A stretch of 64,000 nucleotides of DNA, taken from NCBI GenBank assembly GCA_002696485.1, contig NZTP01000086.1, positions 186,001-250,000 on the forward strand. The letters are read 5' to 3'. Position 1 is the first letter of the stretch; each line of letters opens with the position of its first letter. This document shows positions 1 through 8,433 of this stretch, piece after piece. The stretch is from Altibacter sp. GTDB lineage: Bacteria; Bacteroidota; Bacteroidia; Flavobacteriales; Flavobacteriaceae. The notes below the pieces were generated by a model, which saw only the letters and a list, made by a program, of their open reading frames with translations, was not told where the DNA came from and did not search any database. Position numbers and translations under genes: made by a program.

Positions 1-15
1 TATAGATTGTTTCGC

Positions 16-23
16 TATATTTG
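16..23 (+). promoter_or_regulatory. -7 promoter box (TATATTTG) of the first gene
   Basis: TATATTTG is an exact match to the Bacteroidota -7 consensus TAnnTTTG and lies 27 bases before the ATG at 51. The -33 element would fall left of the window, so only half the promoter is visible. Confidence 0.5.
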
Positions 24-50
24 TGATTCGTAACAACCAAAACAACCTCC

Positions 51-1871
51 ATGGGATTAGTGAACGCCAAAGAAGTAGCGAAAGCTATCAATGTTGATAA
101 ATTCGGCTTTTTAGGTACTTCCATGGGTTGGGTATTGATGAAGCTTCTCAATATTTCTACCATGAACAAGATCTATGATAGGAATAAGCATTTGAGCGAC
201 CTTGAATTTATCAATGCCCTGTTGGATGAATTCGAGATCAATTTTGAGATCCCGGAAGAAGACCTGAAGCGCTTGCCTAAGACCGGGCCTTTTATTACCA
301 TATCCAATCATCCGTTGGGAGGGATCGACGGCATTCTGTTGCTAAAATTGTTATTGGAACACCGTCCGGACTTCAAGATCATCGCTAATTTTTTACTACA
401 CCGAATCGAGCCTTTAAAGCCGTATGTCATGCCTGTAAACCCTTTTGAAGAGCGCAAGGATGCCAAAAGTAGCGTGATGGGTTTTAAGGCTTCCTTGACA
501 CACCTTCGAGAAGGGCATCCTTTGGGAATTTTTCCTGCCGGGGAAGTCTCTACGTATCGTGACGGTAAACTGGTGGTAGACCGTCCTTGGGAAGTGGCTG
601 CCATGAAACTGGTTAAAAAGGCAGAAGTACCAATCGTACCTATTTACTTTCACGCAAAGAACAGTAAATTCTTTTATAGATTGGCTAAGCTTAGCGACAC
701 GTTGCGCACCGCTAAATTACCATCGGAACTGCTCACGCAGAAAGAACGTGTCATCAAGGTGCGTATTGGTAACCCCATTGGGTTAGAGGATCAACAGGAG
801 CACGAATCGTTGGAGGCTTTTACTGAGTTTCTTCGGAAAAAGACCTACGTCCTTGCGAATCCTTTTCAGAAGAAAAAATTATTGGATACCCTTCCGAAGA
901 ACCTAAAATTCCCGAAACCTCCCAAAAAGATTGCCGGTGCGATCTCGGTAGAGAAAATGGAAAGCGAGATCGCTGCCCTGCGTACCGATGATAAGCGATT
1001 ATTGGTTAGTAAGAACTACGAGGTATTTTTGGCGCAGGCCGATCGTATCCCCAGTATCATTCAAGAAATAGGCCGATTGCGTGAGATCACATTTAGAGAG
1101 GTAGGCGAAGGTACAAACAACGCTACCGATTTGGATAAGTTCGACAGCTACTATCACCATATGTTCTTATGGGACAACGATGCTCGAAAGCTAGCCGGTG
1201 CCTACCGTATGGGATTGGGATCGCAGATCTTTCCACGGTTTGGAATCGACGGGTTTTATTTGCAGGATCTGTTTCGTTTTGAACCCGAATTGTACCCAAT
1301 GATGAGTAAATCCATTGAGATGGGAAGGGCCTTCATCATAAAAGACTATCAACAACGCCCCATGCCTTTGTTCCTGCTTTGGAAAGGCATTGTGCATACT
1401 ACGTTACGGTATCCGGAACATCGCTATCTCATTGGAGGGGTGAGTATAAGTAATAAGTTTTCTGAATTTTCAAAATCGTTAATGATCGAGTTTATGAAAT
1501 CCAACTATTACGATCCGTATGTCGCCCAATATATCAATCCGAAGAAAGAGTTTAAAGTAAAGCTGAAGGATGCGGATAAGGATTTTATTTTTGACGAAAG
1601 TGAAGCCGATCTCAATAAGTTCGATAAGATCATCGACGAGGTAGAACCGGGTAGTTTGCGTTTGCCGGTGCTTATAAAAAAATACATCAAACAAAACGCC
1701 AAAGTAGTTGCCTTTAATGTAGACCCGCTCTTTAATAATGCCGTAGACGGATTAATGTACATTCGTATCGCAGACCTGCCCGAAAGTACGGTAAAGCCTG
1801 TGATGGAAGAATTTCAGGCCGAGTTGGAACAACGATTCGCTAGTGGACAAAAAGATGAAGAAACTCATTAG
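51..1871 (+). CDS. olsF: Bifunctional acyltransferase, OlsF type (aminolipid synthesis)
   Basis: This 606-residue protein joins two acyltransferase units, the arrangement known for OlsF of Flavobacterium johnsoniae and Serratia. OlsF makes ornithine-type lipids by N-acylation and then O-acylation of an amino acid at the inner membrane. Residues about 75-285 form a PlsC-like lysophospholipid acyltransferase domain with N86-H87 and D93 (NHPLGGIDG) and a FPAGE block at 161-165. Residues about 310-590 resemble the hemolysin-like/GNAT OlsB half (for example YYHHMFLW and a LGSQIFPRFGIDG stretch). The spacing H-x5-D is one residue longer than the usual H-x4-D. No signal peptide is seen. It converges on the DUF1206 gene and the two stop codons share bases. 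The head group (ornithine, glycine or other) cannot be read from sequence. Family assignment is firm; the exact product is an inference. Confidence 0.78.
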   Translation: MGLVNAKEVAKAINVDKFGFLGTSMGWVLMKLLNISTMNKIYDRNKHLSDLEFINALLDEFEINFEIPEEDLKRLPKTGPFITISNHPLGGIDGILLLKLLLEHRPDFKIIANFLLHRIEPLKPYVMPVNPFEERKDAKSSVMGFKASLTHLREGHPLGIFPAGEVSTYRDGKLVVDRPWEVAAMKLVKKAEVPIVPIYFHAKNSKFFYRLAKLSDTLRTAKLPSELLTQKERVIKVRIGNPIGLEDQQEHESLEAFTEFLRKKTYVLANPFQKKKLLDTLPKNLKFPKPPKKIAGAISVEKMESEIAALRTDDKRLLVSKNYEVFLAQADRIPSIIQEIGRLREITFREVGEGTNNATDLDKFDSYYHHMFLWDNDARKLAGAYRMGLGSQIFPRFGIDGFYLQDLFRFEPELYPMMSKSIEMGRAFIIKDYQQRPMPLFLLWKGIVHTTLRYPEHRYLIGGVSISNKFSEFSKSLMIEFMKSNYYDPYVAQYINPKKEFKVKLKDADKDFIFDESEADLNKFDKIIDEVEPGSLRLPVLIKKYIKQNAKVVAFNVDPLFNNAVDGLMYIRIADLPESTVKPVMEEFQAELEQRFASGQKDEETH

Positions 1872-2638
1872 TTTATGTTCAAACTGCTGTATTTTGAGGT
1901 GATCAACATAAAGATTCCGTAGATAATTAACCCCACCGCAATAATACCCATGATCGTTTGTCCGAAGGTGTCTTGAAGAAAATTGAATACATCTACTTTT
2001 CCTACATCAGACCTGCTGCCTTGGTAAGCGGCTTTAAAAAACAGATAGGCCATGATCCCCGATACGACACCCCGAGCAGTATGCCCTATTTTACCTACGT
2101 TTATCACCAATTTTTTTGCCTTTTCCTTAAGATCACTTTCGTCCACCTGTTCTCTAAATTTCCCCGAATAGGCTTGATAGAACTCATACAGTGATTTTAT
2201 GAGTATAATAACCCCAATAACAATTAAAATGGTTGTAGCATAGGTAGAGTTAAGCAATGAAGATACCATAGATTTGCCATCGCTACCAGCGCCCATCACA
2301 CGCTTTATGGCACTAAAGGCCAAAAGTCCATAAAACAATCCACTTCCAAAATAAGCGATCCTTTTTACAACACTCTTAGACGTACTTGTTTCTTTCTCGA
2401 AGGAGGTAAAAGCTTGATACCATCGCCAAAATACATACCCTACAAGACCTGCTGCAATCGCAACTAGAAGGATTTGTCCAAAGGCTTGTTTTGAAATAAA
2501 ATCCAAGACATTGCCGCTATTTGCCTTTTGACCTCCCAGATTAAAAGCTGCAAGTGCCGTAAGACTTCCTATGAGAAGGTACACCACCCCTTTGGTGGCA
2601 ACACCGAAGCGTGCGAAGTTTCGTTTTTTACTAGACAT
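1868..2638 (-). CDS. DUF1206 family membrane protein
   Basis: A 256-residue integral membrane protein built from three tandem units of about 70-80 residues. Each has a pair of hydrophobic helices, with related openings (FGVATKGVVYLLIG, IAYFGSGLFYGLLA, IGHTARGVVSGIMA), which is the DUF1206 layout. Function is unknown for the family. I chose the internal ATG at 2638 (MSSKKRNFARFG); a start 14 codons earlier exists, but its extra residues do not look like family sequence. The stop codon at 1868-1870 overlaps the stop of the convergent acyltransferase gene, so there is no room for a terminator between them. Confidence 0.8.
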   Translation of the reverse strand: MSSKKRNFARFGVATKGVVYLLIGSLTALAAFNLGGQKANSGNVLDFISKQAFGQILLVAIAAGLVGYVFWRWYQAFTSFEKETSTSKSVVKRIAYFGSGLFYGLLAFSAIKRVMGAGSDGKSMVSSLLNSTYATTILIVIGVIILIKSLYEFYQAYSGKFREQVDESDLKEKAKKLVINVGKIGHTARGVVSGIMAYLFFKAAYQGSRSDVGKVDVFNFLQDTFGQTIMGIIAVGLIIYGIFMLITSKYSSLNIN

Positions 2639-2735
2639 GTTTTTTTGGTCGGTTCCTTGAGTAAGATATAAAAATATCAAGTGTTGGAGTCAGAAAGAAA
2701 TCATAAAACTACTGTGAGAAGGGTATTGCAGTCCC

Positions 2736-3704
2736 TTATTTCATGGGACGTTTTTTGATCATGCCACCTTTAGCGTCTTTAATACTGTGCATCACCATAA
2801 AGGCATTCTTATCTATCTTATCGACTTCAGTTTGTAGTTTGGCCAGCTCTAAACGGGTGATCAATGTGTAAATAATATCCGTTTCTTGTAAACGATCTCC
2901 TCGTTTTCCGTACCCTCTTTTCCCGGAATAGATAGTACAGCCTCTACCCATTTTTTCGATTACGGCCAGTCTTATTTCTTCACTAAAGTCGGATATGATT
3001 GTAACGCCCACATATTCTTCGATCCCCGAAACCACAAAATCCACTGTTTTTGAAGCCGAAAGATAGGTGAGCATGGCATATAGCGCAGTCTCTACCGAAA
3101 AAATATAGGCACCTACACTAAAGATAATCACATTAAAAAGAAGGATGACATCTCCAATAGTGAGGGCGGTCTTCTTGCTAATGAAAATCGCCAATACTTC
3201 AGTTCCGTCTATTACAGCGCCGCCTCGTATCGCCAGACCGATTCCGGCACCTAGGAAGAATCCGCCAAATACTGCGATCAACAGTTTGTCATCGGTAACC
3301 GTGGGTGCTTCAATAAAATGTACCGAAATGGCCAGCACAGCGATCGCAAGGAGACTTCGCAGTGCGAATTGTTTCCCAATGGTGGAAAACCCCAGCACTA
3401 TGAATGGAGCATTGACGATAATTAAAAAGACCGAGATGGAATATCCGGTAATCTCAGTAAGGATAAGGGAGATCCCCGTTACGCCGCCGTCAATAAACTG
3501 ATTGGGTAATAAAAATCCTTTAAGACCGAAACTTGCACAGATCACCCCCAAAAGGATCATGGCACTATCCTTGAAGAAATGGGAGAGTTCCACTTTGGTT
3601 ACCGAGAGTTCTTTTTCAAGGAGTACAGCCGATAAGATCCCTTTTCTTTTCCTCAATCGGAAGTTGGTTAAGCGTATAACGATATTTCGAATAAAGGAAC
3701 TCAT
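2736..3704 (-). CDS. YitT family membrane protein (DUF161/DUF2179)
   Basis: 322 residues. A charged N-terminal stretch of about 40 residues is followed by five to six hydrophobic segments (about 45-240), with the YitT-type sequences GFLLPNQFIDGGVTGISLI and GAGIGLAIRGGAVIDGTEVLA. A soluble C-terminal DUF2179 domain (about 245-322, VGVTIISDFSEEIRLAVIEK...GRGCTIYSGKRGYGK) completes it. Members are widespread inner-membrane proteins of undefined transport role. The gene stands alone on the minus strand, with a 97-bp gap to the DUF1206 gene. The recognition is good; the function is open. Confidence 0.85.
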   Translation of the reverse strand: MSSFIRNIVIRLTNFRLRKRKGILSAVLLEKELSVTKVELSHFFKDSAMILLGVICASFGLKGFLLPNQFIDGGVTGISLILTEITGYSISVFLIIVNAPFIVLGFSTIGKQFALRSLLAIAVLAISVHFIEAPTVTDDKLLIAVFGGFFLGAGIGLAIRGGAVIDGTEVLAIFISKKTALTIGDVILLFNVIIFSVGAYIFSVETALYAMLTYLSASKTVDFVVSGIEEYVGVTIISDFSEEIRLAVIEKMGRGCTIYSGKRGYGKRGDRLQETDIIYTLITRLELAKLQTEVDKIDKNAFMVMHSIKDAKGGMIKKRPMK

Positions 3705-3814
3705 TTCTTTTTCTTGGAGATTTTTACGAAGCTACTAAAAAAGATGAGCTGTAAAGAATCTATGGCGGATTAATTTTTAAAGAAGATACATTCCTCCCAT
3801 TGTAACATACAATG

Positions 3815-4531
3815 CTATCGATACTCGGGATTTTCAAAATTCCAGCGAGTTCCATCGTCCCATTGACTGCGAGAGTTCCCGTAGGCGGGATAACCACCCG
3901 ACGCTTTAAGCATTTTTGCCAAATGAAGAAGATTATAGGTCATAAAGGTCGTATTCCTGTTGGTGAAGTCATTTTTTTGGGCATTGCTTTCTTCGTCCAT
4001 ATAACTGGGTCCCGGACCGGCTTCTCCAATCCAGCCGGAATCTGCTTGCGGTGGAATGCTATACCCCACATGCTGTAAGGCATATAAAATTCCCATGGCA
4101 CAATGCTTAATACCATCCTCGTTGCCTGTTATGATACAACCCCCTACTTTTCCGTAGAAATAATATTGGCCCTTGTCATTTTGTTTGCTGCTCATAGAAT
4201 ACAACCGTTCTATCAATTTTGTCGCTTCTGAAGATTTTTCACCCAGCCAAATAGGAGTTCCTATAATAAGAATGTCTGCGGCATCCACTTTTCTCCAGAT
4301 TTCTGGCCAAGCATCCTCGGAAGCCCCGTGTTCTGTCATATCAAAATAGACACCGGGAGCGACGTCATGATCCACGAATCGAAGGTAATCGACCGAAACA
4401 CCTTCTTTTTTCATGATGTTTATACTAACGTCCATCAAACCTTTGGTGTGGCTCAAGCGTGGAGACTTTTTGAGAGTACAATTGATGTACAGGGCTTTGA
4501 GTTTGCTGAAATCTGTAGGGTGTTGTGTCAT
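3815..4531 (-). CDS. Flavodoxin-fold NAD(P)H/FMN reductase family protein
   Basis: 238 residues with the NADPH-dependent FMN reductase/flavodoxin fold. An N-terminal strand and phosphate-binding loop (ALYINCTLKKSPRLSHT), a second FMN-contact loop (GTPIWLGEKSS) and a third (GGCIITGNEDGIKHC) are visible. Cytosolic; no signal or membrane segment. It would bind FMN and pass electrons from NAD(P)H to an unknown acceptor. The C-terminus (about 190-238) is longer than in minimal reductases. It starts 23 bases after the stop of the PLP decarboxylase gene on the same strand, so the two are probably co-transcribed. Whether they act on one pathway is not known. Confidence 0.75.
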   Translation of the reverse strand: MTQHPTDFSKLKALYINCTLKKSPRLSHTKGLMDVSINIMKKEGVSVDYLRFVDHDVAPGVYFDMTEHGASEDAWPEIWRKVDAADILIIGTPIWLGEKSSEATKLIERLYSMSSKQNDKGQYYFYGKVGGCIITGNEDGIKHCAMGILYALQHVGYSIPPQADSGWIGEAGPGPSYMDEESNAQKNDFTNRNTTFMTYNLLHLAKMLKASGGYPAYGNSRSQWDDGTRWNFENPEYR

Positions 4532-4554
4532 GTTTCCAATTATTAATGAGCATT

Positions 4555-5988
4555 TTAAGATACTTTTTTTAGGACATTATCAATCATTTCAAGTGCGCAG
4601 TCTACAGTTGCAAGTTTGGTTCGGAATGAAAGTAATGCCATTCGGATCACGAATTTTTCGCCAATTCTTGTAGAACTTAAAAAAACATGTCCGTTCGCAT
4701 GGAGTTCTTTCAGAAGCGCTTGATTAAATTGATTTTCTTGGTCTGCTTCCTTCGGAAACCAAAAATAACTTACCGAAAGGTCCGGTTCCGGTCCAACGGC
4801 AAAACCACGCTTTACCAACTGTTCTCTAAAATACTGCGTGAGCAATAATTTCTCTTCCAAACATGCAACAAAAGGTGCTATGCCGTGCAATTGTAGGGGT
4901 AGCCAAAGTCTGAGTCCGCGAAAGTGTTTGGTAAGTTCCGGAGAAACATCGGCAGGATTGACAGGGGTATGTTCTTGAATTGCATCCTGCATATAATTGG
5001 CGGTATAATGATGTGAATGAAAGACGGCTTCTTTATTCTTAACGAGTACTGCGCCCAGCCCGTACGGAAGAAATAGGCTCTTATGAGGGTCGATCACCAA
5101 CGAATCGGCCATTTCAATGCCTTTTAGCATAGCCTTTTTGGAATCAGTAAGGATAAAAAAGCCGCCATACGCTCCGTCTATATGATACCAAAGATCATGT
5201 TCTCGCGCAATTTTTCCGATGGCTTCCAATGGATCGATCGCTCCGGTGTCAGTCGTTCCGGCAGAGGCGATGATCAAGAACGGATGCAGTTTAGTTTCAA
5301 GGTCTGTCCGAATCATTTCTGAAAGCGCTTCAGTTTCCATTCTGTGCTGTGTACTCAATGGGACATAGCGAATAATAACGGAGTCCAGACCAATAATTCT
5401 CAGCGCTTTTTGAATACAATGATGCACCTGTTCGCTTACATAGATCACACTCGTTGGGATACGCTCTAAACATACTCTATGATGATCCCTGGCAGCGGTC
5501 AAGGCGATTAGATTTGCAATAGAACCGCCTGACGTTAAGTTTCCTACGGCCTCCTTGGGAAACCCGAAAATAGATTTCATCCAATCGATAAGTTCATTTT
5601 CCATGGATACCGCACCCGGAGACGCATAATACATTCCGGAGTATTCGTTGGTCACATCCGCCATATAATCGGCAAGTGCCGCTGTAAAGATACCTCCGCC
5701 TGGAATGTATCCTAGATGTCCTCCTGAAGCAGCATTAATACCCTTCGAAGCTACCTCCTGTTCGTACAAGGTAAGGAGTGCTTCAAAAGATCTTGGTTCA
5801 GAAGAGATGGCCAACGCACCTTCAGTTTCTTTTTCTGAAGAATAGGCAGGAGTAGTCGGAAGCCTGTTTATAAAACGATTGGCGAAGGTGCTTAGTTGAT
5901 TTGTGTAGGTATTTCGTTGTTGTTCGGAAGGTTCCAGAGACGCCGAAGTTTCTTGAAGTACTTTAATACGTTGGATAAGGGATTCCAT
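4555..5988 (-). CDS. PLP-dependent group II amino acid decarboxylase
   Basis: 477 residues of the aromatic-L-amino-acid/glutamate decarboxylase superfamily. Visible are the cofactor-lysine motif DPHKSLFLPYG (K303), the ring-stacking histidine region (SEQVHH, 189-190), the pyridine-nitrogen aspartate in YHIDGAYGG (D271), and the substrate loop GGHLGYIPGGG (89-99). The enzyme would release CO2 from an amino acid to give an amine. The substrate (aromatic amino acid, glutamate, diaminobutyrate or other) cannot be assigned by eye. The flavodoxin-like gene follows it closely. Upstream, 107 bp separate it from arsC, so it has its own promoter or is read through from the ars genes. Cytosolic. Confidence 0.85.
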   Translation of the reverse strand: MESLIQRIKVLQETSASLEPSEQQRNTYTNQLSTFANRFINRLPTTPAYSSEKETEGALAISSEPRSFEALLTLYEQEVASKGINAASGGHLGYIPGGGIFTAALADYMADVTNEYSGMYYASPGAVSMENELIDWMKSIFGFPKEAVGNLTSGGSIANLIALTAARDHHRVCLERIPTSVIYVSEQVHHCIQKALRIIGLDSVIIRYVPLSTQHRMETEALSEMIRTDLETKLHPFLIIASAGTTDTGAIDPLEAIGKIAREHDLWYHIDGAYGGFFILTDSKKAMLKGIEMADSLVIDPHKSLFLPYGLGAVLVKNKEAVFHSHHYTANYMQDAIQEHTPVNPADVSPELTKHFRGLRLWLPLQLHGIAPFVACLEEKLLLTQYFREQLVKRGFAVGPEPDLSVSYFWFPKEADQENQFNQALLKELHANGHVFLSSTRIGEKFVIRMALLSFRTKLATVDCALEMIDNVLKKVS

Positions 5989-6095
5989 AGTGTGTGTTTG
6001 ATTCCCGGTAAAGTTACCTCTAATACCCTACATGATAAAATTACGATAAAAACAACCTAATAGATCTTTAATCGGCACATAACCTAATAGCCGAG

Positions 6096-6515
6096 TTATG
6101 CGAGGTAGGAAGCCACAAAGTCTTTGCTGTACTGTTTTATGTCTTCTCGGGTGCTTCTGAAAGCGGCTGCAATTTCGGCTTCTGTTCCCTCTACTTTTGA
6201 TGGATCAGTAAAATTTTTGTGTAACCTTTTAGCGTTAGGAGCCGGGATGAAGGGACAGTTTTCGTTTGCATGATCACATACCGTGATTATGTAATCCCAA
6301 GCAATTCCTTCATATTCATCTACGTGATTGGAGGTGTGGTTGGAGATATCAATTCCGTCTTCTGCCATGAATTTTACAGCGTTCTTATTAAGTCCGTGCG
6401 TCTCTATGCCTGCGCTGTAGATCCGCGCCTTAGTTCCGGCATAATGTTCGATATAGCCTTGAGCCATCTGACTTCGACAGCTGTTTCCGGTACAGAGTAT
6501 TAAAACATTTTTCAT
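6096..6515 (-). CDS. arsC: Arsenate reductase, low-molecular-weight phosphatase type
   Basis: 139 residues. The P-loop C8-TGNSC-R14 (LCTGNSCRSQMAQG) and the later ITVCDHANENCPFIP segment mark the thioredoxin-coupled ArsC/LMW protein tyrosine phosphatase family. Such enzymes reduce arsenate to arsenite using the P-loop cysteine and further cysteines. Cys13, and Cys83 and Cys90 of the VCDHANENC segment, are candidate redox partners. It is preceded on the same strand by a DUF6428 gene and an ArsR repressor with a palindromic operator, which supports the arsenic role. No arsenite efflux pump follows: the next gene is a PLP decarboxylase. Confidence 0.87.
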   Translation of the reverse strand: MKNVLILCTGNSCRSQMAQGYIEHYAGTKARIYSAGIETHGLNKNAVKFMAEDGIDISNHTSNHVDEYEGIAWDYIITVCDHANENCPFIPAPNAKRLHKNFTDPSKVEGTEAEIAAAFRSTREDIKQYSKDFVASYLA

Positions 6516-6636
6516 AGTACTAATTTTTTGTTTGTATTTCTCCTAGGATCGTACGAAGCTATTGCTATCGTGCTATGCAATGCGCTTTTCAACAATCGCT
6601 CTATTGAAGTATTTAAAAGTAACGGGTGGTTCATGA

Positions 6637-7128
6637 TTAACAACAACCACTTTCGGGAGTGCAGCACGCCTCTTGCGACACGGTTACGGTCTGCTCGGGA
6701 ACACCACACACCTCTTTAGCCTTGCAATCGGTTCGTTCGACAGATAGATGCAGATGTATCTCATCTTTTTGAATGGAATACCCGCGTATCTGCAATTGAG
6801 CCGTATGAAAAGAGTTATTTCCGTATTCGAACTTCACTTCAGCGGAAAGGTCGTATGGTCTCATTCTCCCCACTTTCTTTAAAATTCCCAGTGCTTTATA
6901 CGCACTCATAAAATTTGTTTTTTCAACTTCCGAAGGGCTTTCCCATAGCTGAATGATCGTTTCGTTCCAAGCATCGGTTCCCGCGCCGCAATCTACGGAG
7001 TCTATGGAAATATGCTTTACTTCGGTGATATGGTAATTTGCGGCTACCCATAGTTTTGGTGCATATTCAAACAGCAATGCTTTTTCACTGTGCGTCGTTA
7101 GGAGGTCTAATAATTCTTGTGTTTTCAT
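6637..7128 (-). CDS. DUF6428 family protein of the arsenic operon
   Basis: 163 residues from the chosen ATG at 7128 (MKTQELLDLL); an ATG seven codons earlier overlaps the end of arsR. Cytosolic, with no signal peptide. The core (KLWVAANYHITEVKHISIDSVDCG, then ETIIQLWE) matches DUF6428, a family seen next to arsR in Bacteroidota. The C-terminus is cysteine rich (QEACCTPESGCC), which could bind arsenite or another soft metal; that is inference. Position between the repressor gene and arsC suggests a role in arsenic handling, but none has been shown that I know of. Confidence 0.72.
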   Translation of the reverse strand: MKTQELLDLLTTHSEKALLFEYAPKLWVAANYHITEVKHISIDSVDCGAGTDAWNETIIQLWESPSEVEKTNFMSAYKALGILKKVGRMRPYDLSAEVKFEYGNNSFHTAQLQIRGYSIQKDEIHLHLSVERTDCKAKEVCGVPEQTVTVSQEACCTPESGCC

Positions 7129-7139
7129 CGGTCTGTGGT

Positions 7140-7448
7140 TTAACAGCATGAAGCTGACGTTGTATTAAAAAAAGAGGTGAATGTTTTCTGCAATTCCTTA
7201 AAACGATCCACGTCTAAGCAATAGCATAGGTTGCGACCTTCAAATGTTCCCTTTAAAAGGCCGGCTTTTCTAATGACTTGCAGGTGTTGCGAAATAGTGG
7301 GTTGGGCGAGGCCTACTTCATCCACTATGTCGTTGCAAATACAACCTTCTTGTTTACTAATGTATTGTAAGATTGCAACGCGGGCGGGATGCGCCAAGAC
7401 TTTTGCTATTTCAGCAATTTCTATTTGTTCGGTTGTGTGAAGTGACAT
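7140..7448 (-). CDS. arsR: ArsR/SmtB family metalloregulator
   Basis: About 102 residues from the ATG at 7448 (MSLHTTEQIEIAEI); an ATG five codons earlier at 7463 is also possible. Winged-helix HTH: helix with LAHPARVAILQYI, then EGCICNDIVDEVGLAQPTISQHL as recognition region, then the wing KGTFEGRNLCYCLD. The C-x-C in EGCICN sits where ArsR proteins bind As(III), and the protein ends in Cys-Cys. An 18-bp perfect palindrome lies just upstream and overlaps a near-consensus -7 box. The protein probably represses its own operon (arsR, DUF6428, arsC) until arsenite binds. Confidence 0.85.
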   Translation of the reverse strand: MSLHTTEQIEIAEIAKVLAHPARVAILQYISKQEGCICNDIVDEVGLAQPTISQHLQVIRKAGLLKGTFEGRNLCYCLDVDRFKELQKTFTSFFNTTSASCC

Positions 7449-7473
7449 TTTTGTAACACCCATATCAATTGAA

Positions 7474-7491
7474 GTAATATTGCAATATTAC
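7474..7491 (-). promoter_or_regulatory. ArsR operator palindrome overlapping the ars promoter
   Basis: GTAATATTGCAATATTAC is a perfect 18-bp inverted repeat, 26 bases before the chosen arsR start. Read on the minus strand it contains TAATATTG, a one-mismatch -7 box, so bound repressor would block RNA polymerase. ArsR-family dimers bind such 12-2-12-like AT-rich palindromes; binding here is inferred from position. Confidence 0.7.
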
Positions 7492-7507
7492 GATGAATAA
7501 TGATAAT

Positions 7508-7537
7508 AAAAAAACCTTTGAGGATATTTTTCAAAGG
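7508..7537 (-). terminator. Intrinsic terminator after the TM2 gene
   Basis: On the minus strand CCTTTGA and TCAAAGG form a 7-bp stem with a 9-base loop, followed by a run of seven T. It lies 14 bases after the stop of the TM2-domain gene. Confidence 0.7.
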
Positions 7538-7550
7538 CTTTTCCAATTTT

Positions 7551-7952
7551 CTAGAACCACGGTTTTTTACCCACCTGATATGTTTGGTAGAACTCTTCGT
7601 CACTTTTAGTCAAGTAAATGATCCCTTCTATGAGTCCGATGATAATTGGAATATAGATCGTAAAGGCGCCCACAATAATGCACATTAATGGAAAGGAGAT
7701 CACAAAAATGCTTAACAGAATGATACCCTCTTTGTTATATCCAAGGATAAACTTATGAACTCCCAATCCACCTACAAAAATACCGAGAAGACCGGCTAAT
7801 AGCTTTTTGTTCTCACCACTATTGGTAGCTTGATTCCAACCTTCCTTGAACTCGTTGGTGGTCGATTTTGCTTCGTTCTCTGCATTGTTTGTGGCATCTT
7901 CCATGCGTTTTTGGGTACTGTCGAAACCTTCGTTGGTATTGTTTTCTTCCAT
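7551..7952 (-). CDS. TM2 domain-containing membrane protein
   Basis: 133 residues. Residues 1-50 are polar and rich in Asn, Glu and Thr, with no signal peptide. Residues about 50-115 form a TM2 domain: two or three hydrophobic helices joined by a short loop (LLAGLLGIFVGGLGVHKFILG then GIILLSIFVISF and IPIIIGLIEGI). The family is common and its role in bacteria is not defined. The gene has its own terminator and lies back to back with the ars promoter region. The long polar N-terminus is unlike minimal TM2 proteins. Confidence 0.8.
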   Translation of the reverse strand: MEENNTNEGFDSTQKRMEDATNNAENEAKSTTNEFKEGWNQATNSGENKKLLAGLLGIFVGGLGVHKFILGYNKEGIILLSIFVISFPLMCIIVGAFTIYIPIIIGLIEGIIYLTKSDEEFYQTYQVGKKPWF

Positions 7953-8045
7953 GATGTTTTTGGTATTTAGTTGATTGTTAAATGTATAAAAAAATATTAA
8001 GCTGTCTATCCTTGAAAACCTATATTTTGAACGATGATATGCGGC

Positions 8046-8432
8046 TTATAAAAAAGCGCTGTCTATCGGCTCCCATAGTTCTATCTTGTTTCCTTCCGGG
8101 TCTAGGATCCATCCAAACTTTCCATATTCATATTCCTCCATTGTGCCAACTACAGTAACACCTTCTTTTTTTAGAATCTCTAATAACCCTTCGAGATCTG
8201 CAACCCGAAAATTCATCATGAATTCTTTTGTACTAGGCGCAAAATAGGTTGTATCTTTTTTAAAGGGGCTCCATTGGGTAGAGCATTTCTCGCCGTTTTC
8301 GTCCTTCCACCAAAAGGTACAACCATAGGCATCGGTGTTCAAACCTAAATGGTCACGGTACCAGTTCTTTATACTATCTGGGTCGTTTGTTTTAAAGAAG
8401 AATCCTCCCAAGCCTGTTACTCTTTTTTCCAT
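8046..8432 (-). CDS. VOC superfamily (glyoxalase-like) protein
   Basis: 128 residues forming one vicinal oxygen chelate unit of two beta-alpha-beta-beta-beta modules (GGFFFKTNDPDSIKNWYRDHLG, and MNFRVADLEGLLEILKKEGV...GWILDPEGNKIELWEP). The C-terminal DPEGNKIELWE glutamate is the usual metal ligand of this fold. Substrate is unknown: members include glyoxalases, dioxygenases and antibiotic-resistance proteins. It starts one base after the stop of the 2-hydroxyacid dehydrogenase gene, so it is the last gene of that operon. Cytosolic. Confidence 0.82.
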   Translation of the reverse strand: MEKRVTGLGGFFFKTNDPDSIKNWYRDHLGLNTDAYGCTFWWKDENGEKCSTQWSPFKKDTTYFAPSTKEFMMNFRVADLEGLLEILKKEGVTVVGTMEEYEYGKFGWILDPEGNKIELWEPIDSAFL

Positions 8433-8433
8433 A

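Noticed and set aside
6512..6709. A 65-codon minus-strand frame between DUF6428 and arsC
   Set aside because: It overlaps the DUF6428 coding end in another frame and has no recognisable protein features.
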